From assembly GCF_030252425.1 (NCBI RefSeq), contig NZ_CP126994.1, forward strand, positions 3,777,001-3,841,000: a stretch of DNA of 64,000 nt, written 5' to 3'. Positions 36,141-49,020 of this stretch are shown here, one piece after another. The stretch comes from Acidisoma sp. PAMC 29798. Its GTDB lineage: Bacteria > Pseudomonadota > Alphaproteobacteria > Acetobacterales > Acetobacteraceae. Each line of letters begins with the position of its first letter. Within the stretch, counting starts at the first letter, position 1. Position numbers and translations under genes: made by a program. The notes beneath the pieces are model-generated. The model ran no database searches and had not been told where the DNA came from. It saw nothing but the letters and a program-made list of their open reading frames with translations.

Positions 36141-37151
36141 TCACACCTCCAACAACGCCTTGATCACCCCTGCTTGCGGCTGGCTCCAGAGCGGCATGTC
36201 GATCGGCGCGCGAGCCAGTGGCGCGCGATGGGTCGCGAGGGCAGCGGTCGGCACCGCCCCCGCCGCGATCTGGCGCATCACCTCGGCGAAATCCAACGGC
36301 TGCGCATTGCGGCTGGCGAGCAGCGTGGTCTCGCGCTTGTGAAACTCCGGATCCGCAAAGCTGATATCGGCCTGCACCACGCTCAGCAGAACATAACGCC
36401 CGCCATGGCCCAGGAACGACAACCCGCGCGTGATCGATGGCGCATGGCCGGTCGCGTCGATCACGACGTCGAAGAACTCCCCGCCCGTCATCGCCTCCAA
36501 CTCCTCGCCCACCGTGTCTGACGCCACCACCGTCGCGGCCACGCCCAAGTGCGTGCGGGCGAAGTCCAGCCGGTCGGCGCGCATGTCCATGGCCGTTACC
36601 TCGGCGCCGCGGGCGCGGGCGAAGATCGTCGCGGCCATGCCGATCGGCCCAGCACCCACCACCAGCACACGATCCGCCGCCGCAATCGCGCCGCGCCGCA
36701 CGCCATGCGCACCGATGGCGAGGAACTCCACCATCGCCGCCTGGTCGAGGGACAGGTCCCCGGCCGGGATGAGGTTCGTGACCGGCACGGCGAGATACTC
36801 CGCCATGCCGCCATCCTGATGCACGCCGAGGACGCTCAGCCGGCGACAGGCATTGGTGACGCCGTGCAGGCAGGCGCGGCAGGTGCCGCAACTGATATAC
36901 GGCACCACCACCACCGCCTCGCCGACCGCGAAGCCGCTGCCGACCGGCGCCTCAACCACCTCGGCGGCCAATTCATGCCCCATGACACGAGGGTAACTGA
37001 GGAAGGGCTGATTGCCGCCGAGGATGTGATAATCGGTGCCGCAGACGCCGACGCGGCGAATGCGCAGCAGCGCCTCGCCGTCCTTCGGTTGAGGCATCGG
37101 CCGCTCGATCAGGCTCAGGCTGCCGGGGCGATCACAGATAATGGTTTGCAT
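36141..37151 (-). CDS. Zinc-binding medium-chain alcohol/polyol dehydrogenase
   Basis: 336-residue zinc enzyme of the sorbitol/threonine dehydrogenase group. Catalytic zinc ligands in GVCGTDYH and MGHEL; a structural Cys set CGTCRACLHGVTNAC; NAD fold VLVVGAGPIGM. The ATG at 37151 has GAGGA seven bases upstream; TTG 37163 is in frame but poorer. Last gene of the seven-gene sugar operon. Related proteins oxidise L-galactonate, L-fucose-like sugars or sugar acids at a secondary alcohol; a second L-fucose/L-galactose oxidation step is possible but not shown. Confidence 0.87.
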   Translation of the reverse strand: MQTIICDRPGSLSLIERPMPQPKDGEALLRIRRVGVCGTDYHILGGNQPFLSYPRVMGHELAAEVVEAPVGSGFAVGEAVVVVPYISCGTCRACLHGVTNACRRLSVLGVHQDGGMAEYLAVPVTNLIPAGDLSLDQAAMVEFLAIGAHGVRRGAIAAADRVLVVGAGPIGMAATIFARARGAEVTAMDMRADRLDFARTHLGVAATVVASDTVGEELEAMTGGEFFDVVIDATGHAPSITRGLSFLGHGGRYVLLSVVQADISFADPEFHKRETTLLASRNAQPLDFAEVMRQIAAGAVPTAALATHRAPLARAPIDMPLWSQPQAGVIKALLEV

Positions 37152-37159
37152 CGGCGTCC

Positions 37160-38143
37160 TCAACGAGTCTTGCGACGGCGAAGCTGATCGAAATAGACGA
37201 TGACGATGATCAGCAAGCCGGTGATGATGCCCTGCCAGAACGGGTTCACGTTCAGCAGGTTCGATCCGTTATTGATGGTCGTGAGCAACATCGCGCCCAG
37301 CAGCGGCCCGATCACGCTGCCGACCGCGCCGAACAGGCTGGCGCCGCCGATAACGGAAGACGCGACGCTCTGTAGCTCCCATCCCTGGCCGGTGGTGGCG
37401 ATACCGATTCCGATGCGCGATGCCGTCAGCACGCCGACCACCGCCGCGAGCGTCGCGGAGACCATATAGGCGAGGTAGATGGTGCGATTGACCTTCACGC
37501 CCGACAGCCGCGCAGCTTCGGGGTTGCTGCCCACCGCGAAGAGATATCGGCCCCAGCGGCTTCGATGCAGCAGCAGGTAGCAGGGCACCGCAATCACGAT
37601 CACCGCGAAGAACAGGTTCGGAATGCCGATCGTATGGTGGCGCGAAAACATGATGAAGTTCAGCGGCAAACCGCCGATGGTCTGCCCGTTCGTCATCAGC
37701 AGCCCGATACCGCGCAGGGCCGTCATGGTCGCCAGCGTCATAATGAAGGGTGGCAGACGCAAATTGACGATTCCGAAAGCGTTGACGGCGCCGAGCAAGG
37801 CCCCCAGCACCAGCGTGATCAGCACTGCTGGCACGATCGGGATATTATTGGCGAGCAACAAGGCGACGGTGGTGCTGGTGAGACCCACCACGGCGCCGAC
37901 CGAAAGGTCGATACCCGCCGTGATGATGACGAAGGTTTGGCCGATGGCCATGATCGACCACAGCGAATCCTGCCGCAGCAAATTGGTGAAATTGCCAAGT
38001 GTCGCGAAGCTGTCGGTGCTGATCGACAGCAGGATCCACATCACGACCAGGAGGGCGAGCAGCGTCAGGTTGAGTAGAAAGCCGAAGCGATGACCGCGCA
38101 GCGCGGGAATCTTCGGAACTGGGGCCGCTGCGGTATCAGACAC
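37160..38143 (-). CDS. Sugar ABC transporter permease (RbsC-like)
   Basis: 327-residue membrane protein, eight to ten helices; family marker GQTFVIITAGIDLSVGAVVG and the loop VIGGASLFGAVGSVIGPL. It starts with GTG at 38143, which overlaps the ATPase stop by eight bases; a longer reading to 38245 would lie inside the ATPase gene. Partner of the RbsA- and RbsB-like proteins. Confidence 0.9.
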   Translation of the reverse strand: MSDTAAAPVPKIPALRGHRFGFLLNLTLLALLVVMWILLSISTDSFATLGNFTNLLRQDSLWSIMAIGQTFVIITAGIDLSVGAVVGLTSTTVALLLANNIPIVPAVLITLVLGALLGAVNAFGIVNLRLPPFIMTLATMTALRGIGLLMTNGQTIGGLPLNFIMFSRHHTIGIPNLFFAVIVIAVPCYLLLHRSRWGRYLFAVGSNPEAARLSGVKVNRTIYLAYMVSATLAAVVGVLTASRIGIGIATTGQGWELQSVASSVIGGASLFGAVGSVIGPLLGAMLLTTINNGSNLLNVNPFWQGIITGLLIIVIVYFDQLRRRKTR

Positions 38144-39632
38144 CGATTGCCTCCGTGAGAATGATTTCGGGATGGACGGCACGCGCCTCATGGCTCGCGA
38201 CGAGCGTGCCACGGCGGAAGACATGCAGCCGGTCACTGAGGTCATAGACCTCAGGCAGATAGGAGGAAATCAGGATGATGCCAGCACCGCGCTTTAGCAG
38301 GGCCGCGAAGACCTTATAGATCTCGACCTTGGTGCCGACATCGACGCCCACGGTCGGCTCGTCGAAGATGAAAAGCTCGGCGCCGTGGTTGAGCCATTTG
38401 CCAACGACGATCTTCTGCTGATTGCCGCCGGACAGCGTCGCGGCGGCGACCGAGGCCGAGGCCGCGACGATACGCAGATCGGCGATCTGCTTGTCGGCGC
38501 CACGCTTCTCAGCGCCGGTATCGACCAGACCCGCCGGGCTGATGCGACCGAATACGGGAAGATTGAGGTTGAAGCCCACGCCCATATTCAGGCACAGGCC
38601 CTGGTCGCGGCGACTTTCCGGCACCAGCGCGATACCACGCGCGATGGCGTCCCCCTCATGGCGGATCACCACCGTCTCTCCGCGCAGTTTCACATGCCCA
38701 GCGGACCGCTTGGTGCGGCCGAACAGGCATTGCACGAATTCGCTGCGGCCGGCGCCGATCAGGCCATAGAGACCCACAACCTCCCCACGCCGCACGGTCA
38801 ATGACACGTCATGGAAACCGGGACCGCTCAGCCCCTCGACATCGAGCAGAATTTCTCCGGCGGGAATCTGTTCCTTGTAATGCACGTCTTCGATGTTGCG
38901 GGCGACCATGTCACGGATCAGCTCGCGCTCATTGGTCTCGGCCACGACATGGGTCGCGACCAATTGCCCGTCCCGCAACACGGACACCCGATCCGCGAGC
39001 TGGAAGATCTCCTCCATGCGGTGGCTGATATAGACGATGGTCACACCCTCCGCGTTCAACCGGCGAATCAGGGTGAAGAGCCGGTCGGTATCCTGCCGCG
39101 TGAGATAGCCGGTGGGCTCGTCGAAGATCAGGAACTTCACCCCGCGCGCGGCGGCGCGAGCGGTCGCCACCAATTGCTGCTGGCCGATGGCGAGGTCGCC
39201 GAGCATGGCGGTCGCCGGCAGGTCGAAGCCGAGGTCATCCAGAAGCTTCTGGGCCTCAGCCACCATCGCCCGATTGCGTAGAAAGCCGCTATGGGCGCGC
39301 TCATCCCCCAGGAAGATATTCGCGGCCACCGTGAGATGGGGACACAACACCACCTCCTGATGCACCGCGTTGATCCCGAGGCTGATGGCGTCGAGAGGTG
39401 AGGCAAGCGCGACCTCATTCCCCTGCCACAGGATGGTGCCGGCGCTGCGCACATGCGCGCCGGTCAGGATCTTGATGAGCGTAGACTTTCCCGCGCCGTT
39501 CTCCCCGACGATGGCGTGGATTTCCCCGGCGCGAAACGACAGATCGACCTGCTTGAGGGCATGGGTGCCCACGAAGCGCTTATCGACCTGGCGCAGCTCC
39601 AGGATCGGAGTGGAGGGCGCGGGCGCGTCCAT
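38136..39632 (-). CDS. Sugar ABC transporter ATP-binding protein (RbsA-like, two cassettes)
   Basis: 498 residues with two fused cassettes. The first has Walker A GENGAGKSTLIK near residue 39 and Walker B FLIFDEPTGYL; the second has the degenerate P-loop GLIGAGRSEFVQ near 290, signature LSGGNQQKIVVGKWL and FIFDEPTVGVDVG. This is the normal CUT2 layout. Its ATG overlaps the RbsB-like stop by one base. It energises import of the sugar for the fucose-type pathway; L-fucose itself is a good candidate, inferred from the neighbours. Confidence 0.93.
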   Translation of the reverse strand: MDAPAPSTPILELRQVDKRFVGTHALKQVDLSFRAGEIHAIVGENGAGKSTLIKILTGAHVRSAGTILWQGNEVALASPLDAISLGINAVHQEVVLCPHLTVAANIFLGDERAHSGFLRNRAMVAEAQKLLDDLGFDLPATAMLGDLAIGQQQLVATARAAARGVKFLIFDEPTGYLTRQDTDRLFTLIRRLNAEGVTIVYISHRMEEIFQLADRVSVLRDGQLVATHVVAETNERELIRDMVARNIEDVHYKEQIPAGEILLDVEGLSGPGFHDVSLTVRRGEVVGLYGLIGAGRSEFVQCLFGRTKRSAGHVKLRGETVVIRHEGDAIARGIALVPESRRDQGLCLNMGVGFNLNLPVFGRISPAGLVDTGAEKRGADKQIADLRIVAASASVAAATLSGGNQQKIVVGKWLNHGAELFIFDEPTVGVDVGTKVEIYKVFAALLKRGAGIILISSYLPEVYDLSDRLHVFRRGTLVASHEARAVHPEIILTEAIGV

Positions 39633-40588
39633 TACAGCTTCGGGTTCAGCAGGGCCTGCGACTTCGGATCGTCGAGATTGGCCGCCGTAATCGCCGTCAC
39701 GCCGGTGTCGATCTGCACGGGCACGGCCTCACCTTTGCTGGCCTTGTAGGCGATTTCCACGCCCTCATAGCCCATGCGATAGGGGTCTTGCACGATCAGC
39801 GCGGTGACCACGCCCTGGCGCAGCGCGGAGACGAGACCCTTGTCGCTGTCGAAGCCGATCAGCGTGATCGTCTTATTGCCGGATTCGGCAAGACCTTGGC
39901 TGGCCCCTTGAACCATCTGCAGGTTGCTCGCGAAGACTCCAACGAGATGCGGATGCGCCGTGATCAGATCGGTCATGATATTCAGACCGGTGGTCGGCTG
40001 GCCATCCGCAATACGATTGGCGATCAAGGTGAGACCGGGATACTTCGCCAGCTCCTGCTTGAAGCCTGCCGCCCGCTGATCAAGCGAACCGACCCCGGGG
40101 AGTGACGTAATGATCGCCACGTCGCCCTCGGCCTTGCCGGTCTTCGCCTTGATCCCGGCCGCTAGCGCGTCGGCCGCGACCATTCCGCCGGTCACGTTGT
40201 TGGTCGAGAGGAAGGAGGTGAAGGACTTGGTGTCGGCCGAGGAATCGATGCCGATGATCTTGGTATCGGCGGCGGCGGCCGTGATCGGGGCGCCAAGGGC
40301 CGAGAACTGCGTCGGCGCAATCACGATCGCGGCCGGGCTTTCCGAGGATGCGTTCTCAAGCGCGGTGACCTGGCCAGCGATATCGGCCTCACTTTGGGCG
40401 CCCAATTCCGGCACCTTGATATGCAGTTCCTTGCCCGCCTGCCGTGCGCCAGCAAGCACGACCTGCCAATATTGCGAGGTCGTATCTTTGACGATGACGG
40501 GAATGGTCTGCGCCCAAACGGGCGTCTGCCAGGCGGCCAGAACCGTCAGCATGCTGGCGGCAAGAAGCGTTTTCTTGAGCATCGTCAT
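39632..40588 (-). CDS. Sugar ABC transporter substrate-binding protein (RbsB-like)
   Basis: 318-residue periplasmic protein with a Sec signal peptide (MTMLKKTLLAASMLTVLAAW, cleaved near AQT at about residue 27). Mature fold of the ribose-binding type: IPVIVKDTTSQYWQVVLAGA, AQSEADIAGQV and FASNLQMVQG. The ATG at 40588 or 40582 is right, as a longer reading would overlap the SDR gene. Ligand open, L-fucose or a related 6-deoxysugar likely from context. Confidence 0.9.
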   Translation of the reverse strand: MTMLKKTLLAASMLTVLAAWQTPVWAQTIPVIVKDTTSQYWQVVLAGARQAGKELHIKVPELGAQSEADIAGQVTALENASSESPAAIVIAPTQFSALGAPITAAAADTKIIGIDSSADTKSFTSFLSTNNVTGGMVAADALAAGIKAKTGKAEGDVAIITSLPGVGSLDQRAAGFKQELAKYPGLTLIANRIADGQPTTGLNIMTDLITAHPHLVGVFASNLQMVQGASQGLAESGNKTITLIGFDSDKGLVSALRQGVVTALIVQDPYRMGYEGVEIAYKASKGEAVPVQIDTGVTAITAANLDDPKSQALLNPKL

Positions 40589-40632
40589 GGAAGTTTCCTT
40601 ATTTTTATAGGCTTCAGTGTCAGCAGACGCCG

Positions 40633-41421
<789 letters not shown>

Positions 41422-42698
41422 CTACGGTCGATATTCAAATTGCGCGAGCGACGCGGGCTTCATCGTGATCGAGAAGCCCGGCGCATCCGGCGGCATATAA
41501 GCGGCGTCGCGAATGACGCAGGGATCGATGAAGTGCTGATGCAGATGATCGACATATTCGATCACCCGGTTTTCCTGGCTGCCTGATATCGCGAGGTAAT
41601 CGATCATCGACAGATGCTGCACATATTCGCAGAGCCCGACGCCACCGGCATGCGGGCAGACCGGCAGGTCGTAGCGCGCGGCCATGAGCATGACGGCGAG
41701 GATTTCGTTCACGCCGCCCAGACGGCAACTATCGATCTGCACGATGTCGATGGCGCCGCGCATGATGAACTGCTTGAACAGGATGCGGTTCTGGCACATC
41801 TCCCCCGTCGCCACCTGCATCGGCGCGATGGCTTCACGAATCTGGCGATGGCCCTCGACATCGTCGGGGCTCGTCGGCTCCTCGATGAACCAGGGCTTGG
41901 CGAACTTCAGGTGATCCAGCCATGCGATGGCAGGCGCCACATCCCAGACCTGATTCGCATCGATCATCAAACGCCGATCCGGCCCCATCACCTCGCGGAC
42001 GATGGTGAGGCGACGAATATCGTCATCAAGATCGCGGCCAACCTTCATCTTGATATAGTTGAAGCCGGCATCGACCGCGTCCTGCGCGAGCCGGCGTAGC
42101 TTCTCGTCGCTATAGCCGAGCCAACCGGCCGAAGTCGTGTAACTCGGATAGCCTTTGGCCAGCAGATGCGCGATGCGCGCATCCTTGCCGCGCGCGGCAT
42201 CCGTCAAAAAGTCCAAGGACTCCTCGGGTGTGATGCAATCTGTGATGTAGCGGAAGTCGATCGACCGCACGATCTCCTCCGGGCTCATCTCCCCCACCAA
42301 ACGCCAGACGGGCTTTCCCTCTGCTTTAGCCCAGAGATCCCAGACGGCGTTGACCACCGCACCGGTCGCGAGATGAATGGCGCCCTTGTCCGGCCCGATC
42401 CAGCGCAACTGGCTGTCCCCCGTCACATGCCGCCAGAACCGGCCGGGATTTTCCTTTACCCAATCAAGATCCAACCCGACCACGCGCGCAGCGAGCGCCC
42501 GGATGGCAGCACAGACGATTTCATTGCCGCGCCCGATGGTGAAGGTCAGGCCATGGCCTTGAAGCCCATCCTGGCTGGTTTCCAGGATGACATAAGCCGC
42601 CGAATAATCCGGATCGGGATTCATCGCATCCGATCCGTCCAGCATGGCCGAAGTCGGAAAGCGAACGTCGAGCGTGCGGAGGCCGGTGATGCGGATCA

Positions 42699-42699
<1 letters not shown>
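41422..42699 (-). CDS. L-fuconate dehydratase (enolase superfamily)
   Basis: 425 residues. The N-terminal FPTSAMLDGSDAMNPDPDYS is characteristic of L-fuconate dehydratase (the ENOSF1 group). Catalytic set of the mandelate racemase subgroup: K217-M-K219, metal ligands near D247 (IDANQ) and E273 (FIEEP), and H350 in CPHAGGVG. It removes water from L-fuconate to give 2-keto-3-deoxy-L-fuconate. The ATG at 42699 shares one base with the stop of the SDR gene before it; TTG 42702 is in frame. Confidence 0.92.
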
Positions 42700-44307
<1,608 letters not shown>

Positions 44308-44326
44308 GCGTGGGAGACCAGACCGC

Positions 44327-45877
44327 ATGAGCACACATCGCCTCAGCCGCACCTTGGCGTCACTCCCCGTCCGTTTCATGGGTCCCGGCGGCGCCGTGGC
44401 GGTTTTGCGAGACGGCGAGTTGATCGAGCGTCATGCCTGGGGCTGGGCCGATGCCGAGCGCCGCATTCCCTTCACGCCGCAGACGATGAGCCTGATCTGC
44501 TCCATCTCGAAGCAGTTCACCTGCGCGCTGCTGCTCGACCTGTTTCCTGATCCTTCGGTGCTCGATGGCGATCTGCGCCGGCGGCTGCCGCTGTTGGAGG
44601 AGGAAGCGCCGACCGTCCTGGACCTCTGCCACAATCAGTCCGGCCTGCGCGATTACTGGGCGACCGCCATGCTATGCGGCGCGCCGGTCGAGGGCGTCTT
44701 CGGCATGGCGGATGCGGACCGGCTGATCAGCCGCACGCGCAGCCTGCATTTCGCGGCGGGCACGCGGTATTCCTACTGCAACCAGAATTTCCGGCTGCTG
44801 TCGGACCTCATCGAGCAGCGCACCGGCCAAAGCTATGGCGATCTGTTGCGTGCGCATCTGTTTGACCGCGCCGGCATGCCGCTCGCACGCCTGAATGCGG
44901 ATACCTCGCGCGTCGCCGGTGGCACGCTGGGCTATGAGGGCACGGTCGCGACGGGCTTCCGCCCCGCCGTCAACCACATCGTCTGGACGGGCGATGCGGG
45001 TATTTCTGCCTCGCTCGACGACATGATCGCCTGGGAGCAGTTCATCGATACGACGCGGGACGATGCGGAGGGTCTGTACAACCGTCTCTCCGCGCCGGTG
45101 ACGTTCAAGGACGGCACGCCCGCCGTCTATGGGTTCGGTCTTGCCCGCGCGACCGCCTTTGGTCGTCGCGCGACCTGCCATGAAGGCGGATTGCGCGGCT
45201 GGCGCAGCTTCCGGATCAACCTGCCGGAGGACCGGCTTTCGGCCGTCGTCCTGTTCAACCATATGGCCGATCCGCGCGCCTGCGCCTTCGATCTATTGGC
45301 CGCCGCACTGGATGTGCCCGAACCTGTCGAGACGATCATCACCGGGGAATCCGGCTTCGCGGGCCGCTATCTGGAACCGGAAAGTGGCGTCGCCGTGCGG
45401 ATCGAGCCGGCCGCCGAGCAGCGGCTGAGCCTGAAATTCGGCCATGGCGCCGATGTCTTGGCAGCGACCGAGGATGGCGACTTCCTGTCGACGGCCGTCC
45501 GACTATATCGGGACGGCGACGGCATCAGCATGACGCGGCACCACGAAAACCTGTCGAGCCTGCTGGTGCGCTGCGAGGGCGACAGCCCGACCGACATCGA
45601 AGGCGTCTTCCATTCCGAGGAACTGGCCGCCGACCTCACCTGCGTCTCAGCGGGCGGTGCGCTGTATGGCGCCTTCTCCGGCATGTTCGGGCGCGGCGCG
45701 ATGGAGGCCTTGCTGCCCCATGGCGGTGACACCTGGCTGTTGCCGATGCCCCGTGCGCTGGACCAGAGCCCGCCCGGCGATTGGACCCTGACCTTCGAGC
45801 GCGACGGCAAGGGCCTGGTTGTGGCCGTCCAGGTCGGCTGCTGGCTCGCCCGCGATATTCGGTATCGTCGGGTTTGA
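44327..45877 (+). CDS. dap: D-aminopeptidase-like serine hydrolase (beta-lactamase fold)
   Basis: 516 residues. N-terminal penicillin-binding-like domain with S59-I-S-K62, a Y-C-N motif (SYCNQNFRLLS) and the HEGG motif that replaces KTG; then two C-terminal beta-barrel domains. Length, HxG-type motif and three-domain layout match Ochrobactrum D-aminopeptidase DAP (about 520 residues), which frees N-terminal D-amino acids. No signal peptide is visible. ATG 44327 has GGGAGA twelve bases upstream. Co-transcribed with the FadR-type gene; the link to sugar catabolism is unexplained. The symbol is by resemblance. Confidence 0.82.
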   Translation: MSTHRLSRTLASLPVRFMGPGGAVAVLRDGELIERHAWGWADAERRIPFTPQTMSLICSISKQFTCALLLDLFPDPSVLDGDLRRRLPLLEEEAPTVLDLCHNQSGLRDYWATAMLCGAPVEGVFGMADADRLISRTRSLHFAAGTRYSYCNQNFRLLSDLIEQRTGQSYGDLLRAHLFDRAGMPLARLNADTSRVAGGTLGYEGTVATGFRPAVNHIVWTGDAGISASLDDMIAWEQFIDTTRDDAEGLYNRLSAPVTFKDGTPAVYGFGLARATAFGRRATCHEGGLRGWRSFRINLPEDRLSAVVLFNHMADPRACAFDLLAAALDVPEPVETIITGESGFAGRYLEPESGVAVRIEPAAEQRLSLKFGHGADVLAATEDGDFLSTAVRLYRDGDGISMTRHHENLSSLLVRCEGDSPTDIEGVFHSEELAADLTCVSAGGALYGAFSGMFGRGAMEALLPHGGDTWLLPMPRALDQSPPGDWTLTFERDGKGLVVAVQVGCWLARDIRYRRV

Positions 45878-45900
45878 GGCGAAGGCGACTCACCCCCACA

Positions 45901-46110
45901 CGTCATGGTCGGCGAAGGCCGACCATCGCGGCTTCGTCGTGGCGCCCAAGAAAAGGCGTGGATCCTCGGCCTACGCCGAGGATGACGACGGGTCTGCGGG
46001 AAACACGATCCTCACCACCACACGTCATGGTCGGCGAAGGCCGACCATCCACGGCTTCGTCGTGGCGCCCAAGAAAAGGCGTGGATCCTCGGCCTGCGCC
46101 GAGGATGACG
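45901..46110. repeat. Tandem pair of two-hairpin repeat units
   Basis: Unit 1 (45901-45987) and unit 2 (46023-46110) are almost identical. Each holds GGTCGGC-GAAG-GCCGACC, a middle CGTCGTGGCGCCCAAGAAAA part, and ATCCTCGGC-CTRC-GCCGAGGAT, with nine-pair second stems. They fill the 245-base gap between the convergent dap-like and enoyl-CoA hydratase genes. Confidence 0.85.
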
Positions 46111-46122
46111 GTGCAAATATCC

Positions 46123-46908
46123 TCACCGCCCCTTAAAGTCCGGCTTCCGCTTTTCCACGAAAGCCGCCATGCCTTCCTTCTGGTCCTCGGTCGAGAAGGC
46201 CGCGTGGAAAGCCCGCCGCTCGCGCCGGATGCCCTCCGCCAGAGGCGACTCATAGGCCGCATCGACCAGCTCCTTCGCCAACAGCACCGCGACGGGTGAC
46301 AGCCGCGCGATGCTGGCCGCGACCTTGCGCGCCTCGTCGAGCAAGGTATCGGCAGGCACCACACGGCTGACGAGGCCGGACCGCTCCGCCTCCGCCGCAT
46401 CCATCATGCGGCCGGTAAGGATCATCTCCATCGCCTTCGCCTTGCCGATGGCCCGCGGCAGGCGCTGCGTGCCGCCGGCACCGGGTGGAATGCCGAGGGT
46501 GATCTCGGGCTGGCCAAACCGCGCGGTATCGGCCGCCAGGATGATGTCGCACATCATGGCCAGTTCGCAGCCGCCGCCCAGGGCATAGCCCGCCACCGCC
46601 GCGATCACCGGCGTGCGGCAATGGGCCACAGCCTCCCAGTTCCGGGTGATGAAGCCCTCGGTCACGGCCTGGGCGAAGGTCTTGTCGGCCATTTCCTTAA
46701 TGTCGGCCCCGGCTGCGAAGGCCTTCTCCGATCCCGTGAGGATGATGGCGCCGACCTCTGGATCATCGTCGAGGATTGGGATGACCGTGCTCAGCTCGTC
46801 CATCATGGTGCTGTTGAGGGCATTGAGCGCCGCCGGACGATGGAGGCGGATGAGGGCGAAGCCCTCGCCCCGTTCCAGGATCAGGCATGTCAGGCTCGAA
46901 AAATCCAT
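46123..46908 (-). CDS. Enoyl-CoA hydratase
   Basis: 261-residue crotonase-fold enzyme adding water to 2-enoyl-CoA in fatty acid or aromatic breakdown. Oxyanion-hole loops [11 protein letters not shown] and [12 protein letters not shown], and the two catalytic Glu (CELAMMCD and [19 protein letters not shown]) are intact. ATG 46908 follows GGGGAG; TTG 46914 is in frame. Stands alone, divergent from the IlvD/Edd dehydratase. Confidence 0.92.
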   Translation of the reverse strand: MDFSSLTCLILERGEGFALIRLHRPAALNALNSTMMDELSTVIPILDDDPEVGAIILTGSEKAFAAGADIKEMADKTFAQAVTEGFITRNWEAVAHCRTPVIAAVAGYALGGGCELAMMCDIILAADTARFGQPEITLGIPPGAGGTQRLPRAIGKAKAMEMILTGRMMDAAEAERSGLVSRVVPADTLLDEARKVAASIARLSPVAVLLAKELVDAAYESPLAEGIRRERRAFHAAFSTEDQKEGMAAFVEKRKPDFKGR

Positions 46909-46953
46909 CTGCAACTCCCCGGAAGATGTCTGTTTCTAGCATGGGTCCGTCGG

Positions 46954-46982
46954 TTGACACTGTGGGGGGCGAGGGGCAGCCT
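46954..46982 (+). promoter_or_regulatory. Putative promoter of the IlvD/Edd dehydratase gene
   Basis: TTGACA, a 17-base spacer with six Gs in a row, and a weak CAGCCT at -10. The first 19 bases differ from the atp operon candidate at 22624-22652 at two positions only. Confidence 0.4.
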
Positions 46983-47049
46983 GCGCCGCCCTCCGATTGG
47001 GGGTCGCTCGCCTGAGACGAAGGTGAGTCGTGACGAAGGGATCGCAGCG

Positions 47050-48846
47050 ATGGCTAGCAACGACAACGAGAGCGGACCCCGGCGCCTGAGAAGCCGCCGT
47101 TGGTTCGACAACCCCTCCGATCCCGCCATGACGGCGCTCTATCTGGAGCGTTACATGAATTACGGCCTGACGCGCGCAGAGCTGCAAACCGGCCGCCCGA
47201 TCATCGGCATTGCACAGACGGGCTCCGACCTCTCCCCCTGCAATCGCCATCATCTCGAACTCGCCAGCCGGGTGCGAGACGGTATTCGCGAAATGGGCGG
47301 CATTCCGCTCGAATTTCCCTGCCATCCGATTCAGGAAACCGGCAAGCGCCCGACCGCCGCGCTCGACCGCAACCTCGCCTATCTCAGCCTCGTCGAAGTG
47401 CTGCACGGCTATCCGCTGGACGGCGTCGTGCTCACCACCGGCTGCGACAAGACCACGCCCGCCTGCCTGATGGGCGCCGCGACGGTGAACATCCCCGCCA
47501 TCGTGCTGTCCGGCGGACCGATGCTGGATGGCTGGTTCAAGGGCAAGCTCGCGGGGTCCGGCACCGTCGTCTGGCACGCGCGCAAGCTGCTCGCCGAGGG
47601 CGAGATCGAATACGAGGAATTCATGCAGATGGTGGCGGCCTCCGCCCCCTCCGCCGGCCATTGCAACACCATGGGTACGGCCAGTTCCATGAACGGCCTG
47701 GCCGAGGCGCTCGGCATGTCCCTGCCCGGCTGCTCCGCTATTCCCGCGCCATATCGCGAGCGCGGCCAGATGGCCTATGAGACCGGCAAGCGCATCGTGG
47801 GCATGGTGCATGAGAATTTGCGCCCGTCGGACATCATGACCAAGGCCGCCTTCGGCAATGCCGTGGTTGCCGCCGCAGCGCTCGGCGCGTCCTCCAACTG
47901 CCCGATCAGCATGATCGCCATTGCCCGCCACATGGGCGTTGACCACAGCCTGGACGATTGGCAGCGCCTCGGCCCGCAGATCCCCCTGCTGGTCGATATG
48001 CAGCCCGCCGGCCGCTACCTCGGCGAATCCTTTCATCGCGCCGGCGGTGTGCCGGCCGTGATGAAAGAACTGCTGGCCGCCGGCGTGGTGGACGGCACCG
48101 CCATGACGGTGACCGGCAAGACCATCGCCGAAAACCTGGAAGGTGTGCCGGACGGCGACCGCGAGGTCATCCGCGCCTATGGCCAGCCGCTGCGCGAAAA
48201 TGCGGGCTATATCGTGCTGTCGGGCAATCTGTTCGAAACGGCGGTGATGAAGACCAGCGTCATCGATGCCGAATTCCGCGAGCGCTTCCTCAGCAACTCC
48301 GATCACCCCAATGTCTTCCTGGGCAAGGCCATTATTTTCGAGGGCCCCGAGGATTATCACAACCGGATCGAGAGCCCGGAGCTGGGCGCGGACGAGGATT
48401 CCGTCCTCATCATTCGCAATGTCGGGCCGGTGGGCTATCCGGGCAGCGCCGAGGTGGTGAACATGCAGCCGCCGGCGGTGCTTCTCAAGCGCGGCATCAA
48501 TGCCTTGCCGACGATGGGGGATGGCCGTCAGTCCGGCACCTCCGGCAGCCCCTCGATCCTCAACATCTCCCCCGAAGCAGCCATCGGCGGCGGCTTGGCG
48601 CTGCTCAAGGATGGCGATCCCATCAGCATCGATCTCAACAATCGACGCGTGGACGTGTTGATTTCCGAGGCCGAACTGGCCGAACGCCGCGCGGCCTGGG
48701 TGCCCCCGGTGCTGGAGAACAAGACGCCCTGGGAAGAGATCTACCGCAGCATGGTGGGGCAGATGGGCACCGGCGCCTGCCTGGAACCCGCCACCCAGTA
48801 CCTCGACATCATCGAGCGGCGCGGCGAGTCACGGAACAACCACTGA
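47050..48846 (+). CDS. IlvD/Edd-family sugar acid dehydratase (XylD-like)
   Basis: 598 residues. The beginning [20 protein letters not shown], the middle [20 protein letters not shown] and the end in ...NNH follow the Caulobacter D-xylonate dehydratase XylD closely as I remember it. Cluster Cys lie in [19 protein letters not shown] and [12 protein letters not shown]. It dehydrates aldonic acids such as D-xylonate, L-arabonate or D-gluconate to 2-keto-3-deoxy acids. ATG 47050 with AAGGG upstream; an in-frame reading from 46621 overlaps the opposite gene and is rejected. Single gene. A third sugar acid dehydratase within 15 kb. Confidence 0.9.
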   Translation: MASNDNESGPRRLRSRRWFDNPSDPAMTALYLERYMNYGLTRAELQTGRPIIGIAQTGSDLSPCNRHHLELASRVRDGIREMGGIPLEFPCHPIQETGKRPTAALDRNLAYLSLVEVLHGYPLDGVVLTTGCDKTTPACLMGAATVNIPAIVLSGGPMLDGWFKGKLAGSGTVVWHARKLLAEGEIEYEEFMQMVAASAPSAGHCNTMGTASSMNGLAEALGMSLPGCSAIPAPYRERGQMAYETGKRIVGMVHENLRPSDIMTKAAFGNAVVAAAALGASSNCPISMIAIARHMGVDHSLDDWQRLGPQIPLLVDMQPAGRYLGESFHRAGGVPAVMKELLAAGVVDGTAMTVTGKTIAENLEGVPDGDREVIRAYGQPLRENAGYIVLSGNLFETAVMKTSVIDAEFRERFLSNSDHPNVFLGKAIIFEGPEDYHNRIESPELGADEDSVLIIRNVGPVGYPGSAEVVNMQPPAVLLKRGINALPTMGDGRQSGTSGSPSILNISPEAAIGGGLALLKDGDPISIDLNNRRVDVLISEAELAERRAAWVPPVLENKTPWEEIYRSMVGQMGTGACLEPATQYLDIIERRGESRNNH

Positions 48847-48869
48847 GGGGCTGGGAATACAACCATCAT

Positions 48870-48970
48870 CGTCATGCGCGGACTTGATCCGCGCACCTAC
48901 CCGTAAAGGCGCCCAAACGCCGTCATGGCGCCACCAAGGATAGGTCCCCCGATCAAGTCGGGGGATGACG
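48870..48970. repeat. 101-bp palindromic intergenic element, copy C
   Basis: CGTCAT at the left, ATGACG at the right, arms GCGCGGA-CTTGA-TCCGCGC and CCCCGAT... near the right, GGCGCC core. Same length as copies A and B. It lies just after the dehydratase stop. Confidence 0.82.
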
Positions 48971-49020
48971 AATGAGGGTGACCTGGAGCAATTCCCGACG
49001 ACGCGTGCAGGACAAAACCC

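Noticed and set aside
45901-46110. Possible CRISPR array
   Set aside because: Only two long units, each internally palindromic, with one spacer-like gap and no cas genes; better described as tandem intergenic repeats.
46936-48360. Minus-strand open frame of ~474 codons opposite the IlvD/Edd dehydratase
   Set aside because: Antisense to a conserved enzyme; its translation is His/Gly/Ala-rich without domain.
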